Positions 5,805 to 7,907 of a stretch of DNA of 7,907 nt are shown piece after piece. The DNA is from an uncultured bacterium (GTDB taxonomy: Bacteria > Cyanobacteriota > Vampirovibrionia > Gastranaerophilales > Gastranaerophilaceae), in assembly GCA_900554385.1 (NCBI GenBank), contig USHE01000085.1, positions 1-7,907 on the forward strand. The letters are read 5' to 3'. The notes under the pieces were generated by a model. It did no database searches, was not told the DNA's origin, and saw only the letters and a list, made by a program, of their open reading frames with translations. The position numbers were made by a program, and so were the translations under genes. Numbering within the stretch: position 1 is the first letter of the stretch; the number at the start of each line of letters is the position of its first letter.

Positions 5805-6035
5805 ATGGCAGACGCAAAAATTTTGGCTACAATTGATAGAAGTGATACTGAACAGTTGCAGATTTCTGTTAGTGAATACAAGGGAAGGAGCTATTTGAAT
5901 ATGAGAATATTCTATACAACTGATGATGGTGCAACATGGCTTCCTACTAAGAAAGGTGTTACTTTCGCTCCTGATCAGCTGGATTTGTTAATGGACGCAA
6001 TTGAAGAAGCTAAGAAAACATTTATGGAAGAATAA
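5805..6035 (+). CDS. PC4/YdbC-like single-stranded DNA-binding protein
   Basis: This 76-residue protein resembles the bacterial members of the PC4/p15 coactivator family (YdbC type), small dimeric proteins that bind single-stranded DNA. The diagnostic part is ISVSEYKGRSYLNMRIFYTT (20-39), forming beta strands with the EYKG turn. It is followed by WLPTKKGVTF (45-54) and then a helix (APDQLDLLMDAIEEAKK) that dimerises in the family. The start has a strong AAGGAGAG upstream. Its stop TAA shares its last A with the ATG of priA (TAATG), so the two are translationally coupled. That context suggests a role at ssDNA during replication restart or repair. This role is inference; some family members act in transcription instead. 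Confidence 0.78.
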   Translation: MADAKILATIDRSDTEQLQISVSEYKGRSYLNMRIFYTTDDGATWLPTKKGVTFAPDQLDLLMDAIEEAKKTFMEE

Positions 6036-7897
6036 TGAAATATGCTCTTGCTCTTGTAAATATTAAGGGGCTGGGAGTCAAAACTTTCAGTTATTTGATA
6101 CCTGACGAGATGAAAGATAAAATCCAAATCGGGCAGGCGATTTTAGTACCTTTTGGCAGACAAGGGCTTATAAATGCTTTTTGTGTGGGGTTTTCAGACT
6201 ATTTACCGGAAGAAATTAAGGCAAAGAAGATTAATAAAATTTTGGATGAAACCCCGCTTTTTTCTATTGATTATTTAAAACTTTTGGAGTGGGTTGCAAA
6301 TTATTACTGCTGTGATTTGGTAACGGTGTTGAATGCGGCTATTCCTTTGAAACTTATAGAAAAAGTTTCAAAAACGGAACAGTCGGTTGAATTTGTAAGT
6401 TTTGATGGTGCGACGAAACGGCAGGCGGAAGTTCTTGAACTTCTGCAAAAAAGTGGGAAAATGCCGCTTGTAATGTTTGAAAAATATGCAAAAACGACAC
6501 GTGCAACAATTAAAAAGCTTGAGGGTGCAGGATGTTTAAAACTCGTAACAGAGGAGATATATAGAAATCCGCTTGATATTTTGAGAATTTCAGAGAAAGA
6601 ACCGTTATCGGAGCTTGAGGGAGAGCAGCTCACCGCGTATGAAGGAATAAAAGCAAAGATTTTTACCCCTCACCCTAACCCTCTCCCGCAAGGGGCGAGG
6701 GAACTTGCACGACATTTTTATACGGCAGAGGCATTAGAATATTCAAAAGAATTACGGAAAAGTATGACGGATGCTGAAAATATTTTGTGGTATTACCTTA
6801 AGAATAAACAGCTTTCAGGGTGTAAATTTAGACGTCAGGAAGCTATTGACAACTATATAGCTGATTTCGTCTGTTATGAAACAAAGGTAATTATTGAGCT
6901 TGATGGTGGACAGCATAATGAAAAAGTTAATATAGATAAAGATATAAAGCGTCAAGATTATTTAGAAAAGAAAGGCTTTAAAGTTTTAAGATTTTGGAAT
7001 AATGAGATATTCGAAAATATTGATGGTGTTCTCAATAAAATCTTAAGTGAAACTAAACCCTCTCCCCTTGCGGGAGAGGTGGCTGAGCCACGACAACATA
7101 TTGGAACAGGTGTTGTAAAATCACTAAGCATGAAGAATTTAGATATAGACGACTCTGGTACTGGCGTTTTAAAGGAATATGGTGTGAGTAACCCCTCTCC
7201 CCTTGCGGGAGAGGGTAGGGTGAGGGGTCAGAAAGCCCTACGTCCTGAAACTATGCTTCTCCATGGCGTTACGGCGAGTGGTAAAACGGAAGTTTATTTT
7301 AAACTTATTGATGATACGATTAAGGCGGGTAAAAATGTACTTTTTCTTGCTCCGGAAATTGCGCTTGCGTCACAGCTTACCAAAAGGCTTGCAAAAAAGT
7401 TTGGAACAAAAGATGTAGCAATCTGGCACAGCAGTATTTCTGACGGGGAACGATATGATGTCTGGCAAAGACTTTACAAGGATGATATCAAAATTCTTGC
7501 TGGTGCGCGTTCTGCCGTCTTTGCCCCGTTAAAAAATATCGGGCTGATTATTATTGATGAAGAACACGAAGGTGCATATAAGCAAACAAGTCCTGCGCCA
7601 CGATATGATGCGAAAGTTGTTGCGCAAAAACTTTCGGAGTTTCATAATTGTCCGCTCCTTTTGGGGTCTGCAACTCCTGATATTTCGGTTTACTATCGTG
7701 CAGTAAATTCAGGTAACCTTTTTGAAATGAAACACCGTTACCGTAATGCCCCGATTGCTCCGGTTAGTGTGATAAATATGCAGGAACATTCTAAAGCTGC
7801 ATATCGCAGCGTTATCTCAAAACCTTTACAGACTGCGATTACTGAAACATTAGAAAAAAAACAGCAGGTTAATAATTTGATAACCCGCCACGGATAA
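6035..7897 (+). CDS. priA: Primosomal replication-restart helicase PriA, in-frame nuclease insertion, 3' end incomplete
   Basis: PriA binds stalled forks and reloads the replisome. The N-terminal part (1-105, with FSYLIPDEM, VLVPFGRQG-like ILVPFGRQG, and LEWVANYY) is the 3'-DNA-binding domain. A winged-helix region (about 125-175) follows, then LEGEQLTAYEGIKAKIF (194-210). Codons 211-398 are a foreign block. The helicase core resumes with Walker A GVTASGKTEVY (411-421, the usual third Gly replaced by Ala). It continues with APEIALASQL, GARSAVFAPL, Walker B IIIDEEHEGAYKQ (505-517) and LGSATPD (543-549). The family is usually 730-800 residues. Here a TAA at 7895-7897 ends the frame at 620, just where relatives have NRRGY, before the zinc-binding cysteines and the second helicase lobe. 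The residues after the stop stay in register (STY), so this is a nonsense codon or a contig-end error, not a frameshift. The ATG overlaps the preceding stop by one base. Confidence 0.9.
   Translation: MKYALALVNIKGLGVKTFSYLIPDEMKDKIQIGQAILVPFGRQGLINAFCVGFSDYLPEEIKAKKINKILDETPLFSIDYLKLLEWVANYYCCDLVTVLNAAIPLKLIEKVSKTEQSVEFVSFDGATKRQAEVLELLQKSGKMPLVMFEKYAKTTRATIKKLEGAGCLKLVTEEIYRNPLDILRISEKEPLSELEGEQLTAYEGIKAKIFTPHPNPLPQGARELARHFYTAEALEYSKELRKSMTDAENILWYYLKNKQLSGCKFRRQEAIDNYIADFVCYETKVIIELDGGQHNEKVNIDKDIKRQDYLEKKGFKVLRFWNNEIFENIDGVLNKILSETKPSPLAGEVAEPRQHIGTGVVKSLSMKNLDIDDSGTGVLKEYGVSNPSPLAGEGRVRGQKALRPETMLLHGVTASGKTEVYFKLIDDTIKAGKNVLFLAPEIALASQLTKRLAKKFGTKDVAIWHSSISDGERYDVWQRLYKDDIKILAGARSAVFAPLKNIGLIIIDEEHEGAYKQTSPAPRYDAKVVAQKLSEFHNCPLLLGSATPDISVYYRAVNSGNLFEMKHRYRNAPIAPVSVINMQEHSKAAYRSVISKPLQTAITETLEKKQQVNNLITRHG
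6665..6701 (+). repeat. Terminal inverted repeat, left copy (R1)
   Basis: This 37-bp GC-rich sequence runs from ACCCCTCACCCTAACC through CTCTCCCGCAAGGGGCGAGGG. It is the reverse complement of the right copy apart from one mismatch and one indel. It contains a 9-bp hairpin (CCCTCTCCC, 6679-6687, with GGGCGAGGG, 6693-6701) with one mismatch. In the priA frame it reads TPHPNPLPQGAR, giving a proline-rich linker. Its base composition stands out sharply from the surrounding AT-rich DNA. Confidence 0.85.
6704..7054 (+). other. DUF559 (Vsr-like PD-(D/E)XK) nuclease domain within the PriA reading frame
   Basis: Codons 224-340 of the priA frame form a whole DUF559 domain of normal size. It contains KELRKSMTDAENILWYYLKN (238-257), where the Lys/Arg-Met-Thr-Asp-Ala-Glu opening is diagnostic, and FRRQEAIDNYIADFVC (265-280). 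The catalytic core is D277 with KVIIELDGGQH (284-294), in which E288 and D290 are the likely metal-binding acids. RQDYLEKKGFKVLRFWNNEI (306-325) closes the fold. The family resembles very-short-patch repair endonucleases and is thought to be nucleolytic; its cellular role is not established. All acidic residues are present, so the domain may be active. Base composition of this part is as AT-rich as the host, so it is not a very recent arrival from a GC-rich source. Confidence 0.85.
7058..7079 (+). repeat. Internal partial copy of the repeat (R2)
   Basis: The core palindrome of the repeat (CCTCTCCC with GGGAGAGG, perfect 8-bp arms) lies right after the nuclease domain. It is in the same orientation as the right copy but lacks the TAGGGTGAGGGGT end. 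In frame it reads PSPLAGE, the same peptide as the right copy. It could mark an older right end of the element, with the segment 7080-7190 added later. Confidence 0.8.
7191..7228 (+). repeat. Terminal inverted repeat, right copy (R3)
   Basis: This 38-bp copy is inverted relative to R1. Its core is a perfect 9-bp hairpin, CCCTCTCCC (7193-7201) and GGGAGAGGG (7207-7215), followed by TAGGGTGAGGGGT. In frame it encodes NPSPLAGEGRVRG, after which the helicase core of PriA resumes. It forms the right boundary of the inserted unit. Confidence 0.85.
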
Positions 7898-7907
7898 TCG
7901 ACATATA

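Larger units (their letters stand above)
6665..7228 (+). mobile_element. Repeat-bounded DUF559 nuclease element inserted in frame in priA
   Basis: The block is 564 bp, exactly 188 codons, with no stop in the priA frame. It starts and ends with inverted copies of a 37-bp repeat (6665-6701 and 7191-7228), identical at 35 of 37 positions apart from one mismatch and one indel. Inside are a DUF559 nuclease domain, a third partial repeat (7058-7079), and a 37-codon spacer of unknown origin. Without it, codon 210 (IKAKIF) would join codon 399 (QKALRPETMLLHG), a linker about four residues longer than in E. coli PriA. I see no target-site duplication. Related DUF559 proteins elsewhere are, from memory, often preceded by TPHPNPLPQG-type sequence, suggesting that repeat and nuclease travel together. 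It is not an intein: there is no Cys/Ser at the start and no His-Asn at the end. Confidence 0.7.

Noticed and set aside
6304..6633. 109-codon minus-strand open frame
   Set aside because: It is the reverse shadow of priA, Ser-rich and without a ribosome site or recognisable family.
6665..7228. Intein or intron within priA
   Set aside because: There is no Cys/Ser/Thr at the left junction, no His-Asn at the right, no splicing blocks, and no sign of a self-splicing RNA fold. The frame is open throughout, and the nuclease is DUF559, not a LAGLIDADG or HNH homing type.
6665..7228. CRISPR array
   Set aside because: There are only three repeat copies, in mixed orientation, with unequal spacers that are coding.

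Overview
The window is an AT-rich bacterial segment of 7.9 kb that runs off the end of a gene on both sides (lpxC at the left, priA at the right). It carries lipid A genes (lpxC, lpxD) and a heptose-nucleotide gene (rfaE2), so the organism makes lipopolysaccharide and has a Gram-negative type outer membrane. AT-rich coding, strong AAGGAG-type ribosome binding sites, and a short pilin with the signature GFTLAEVLITLGVIGIIAAMT together suggest an uncultured gut-type lineage such as Gastranaerophilales (Melainabacteria, sister to Cyanobacteria). That placement is inference from memory of such proteins, not a computed result.

Layout. From 1 to 2022 the minus strand carries rfaE2, lpxD and lpxC, in that transcription order, tightly packed behind a plausible sigma-70 promoter at 1994-2022. 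From 2082 to 2783 there are three small minus-strand genes (73, 50 and 63 codons) of unknown function, each with a good ribosome binding site, with a promoter and a 9-bp hairpin ahead of the first. Next come asd (2876-3892) and a type IV pilin-like gene (3973-4689), both on the minus strand. The pilin gene is served by a perfect consensus promoter, TTGACA-17 bp-TATAAT, that appears to begin transcription at the start codon itself. Divergent from it is an XRE/HTH regulator (4742-4957) broken by one in-frame TAA. That gene ends exactly where minus-strand dapB (4958-5707) ends. The last unit, on the plus strand, is a PC4/YdbC-like ssDNA-binding protein whose stop codon overlaps the start of priA.

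The main discovery is inside priA. An exactly in-frame block of 188 codons (6665-7228) lies between the N-terminal DNA-binding part and the helicase core. It is bounded by a near-perfect 37-bp inverted repeat (35 of 37 positions), holds a third partial copy of the repeat, and encodes a complete-looking DUF559 (Vsr-like PD-(D/E)XK) nuclease domain. Removing the block leaves a PriA linker of normal length. It reads as a repeat-bounded, nuclease-carrying mobile unit that has entered a replication-restart helicase gene without breaking the frame.

Functionally, asd and dapB supply diaminopimelate and lysine, the lpx and rfaE2 genes build lipid A and inner-core precursors, and the PC4-like protein with PriA points to ssDNA handling at stalled forks. 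The last 40 bases of priA contain several unlikely codons and a stop where the family has Tyr. This looks like a contig-end sequence error as much as real decay.
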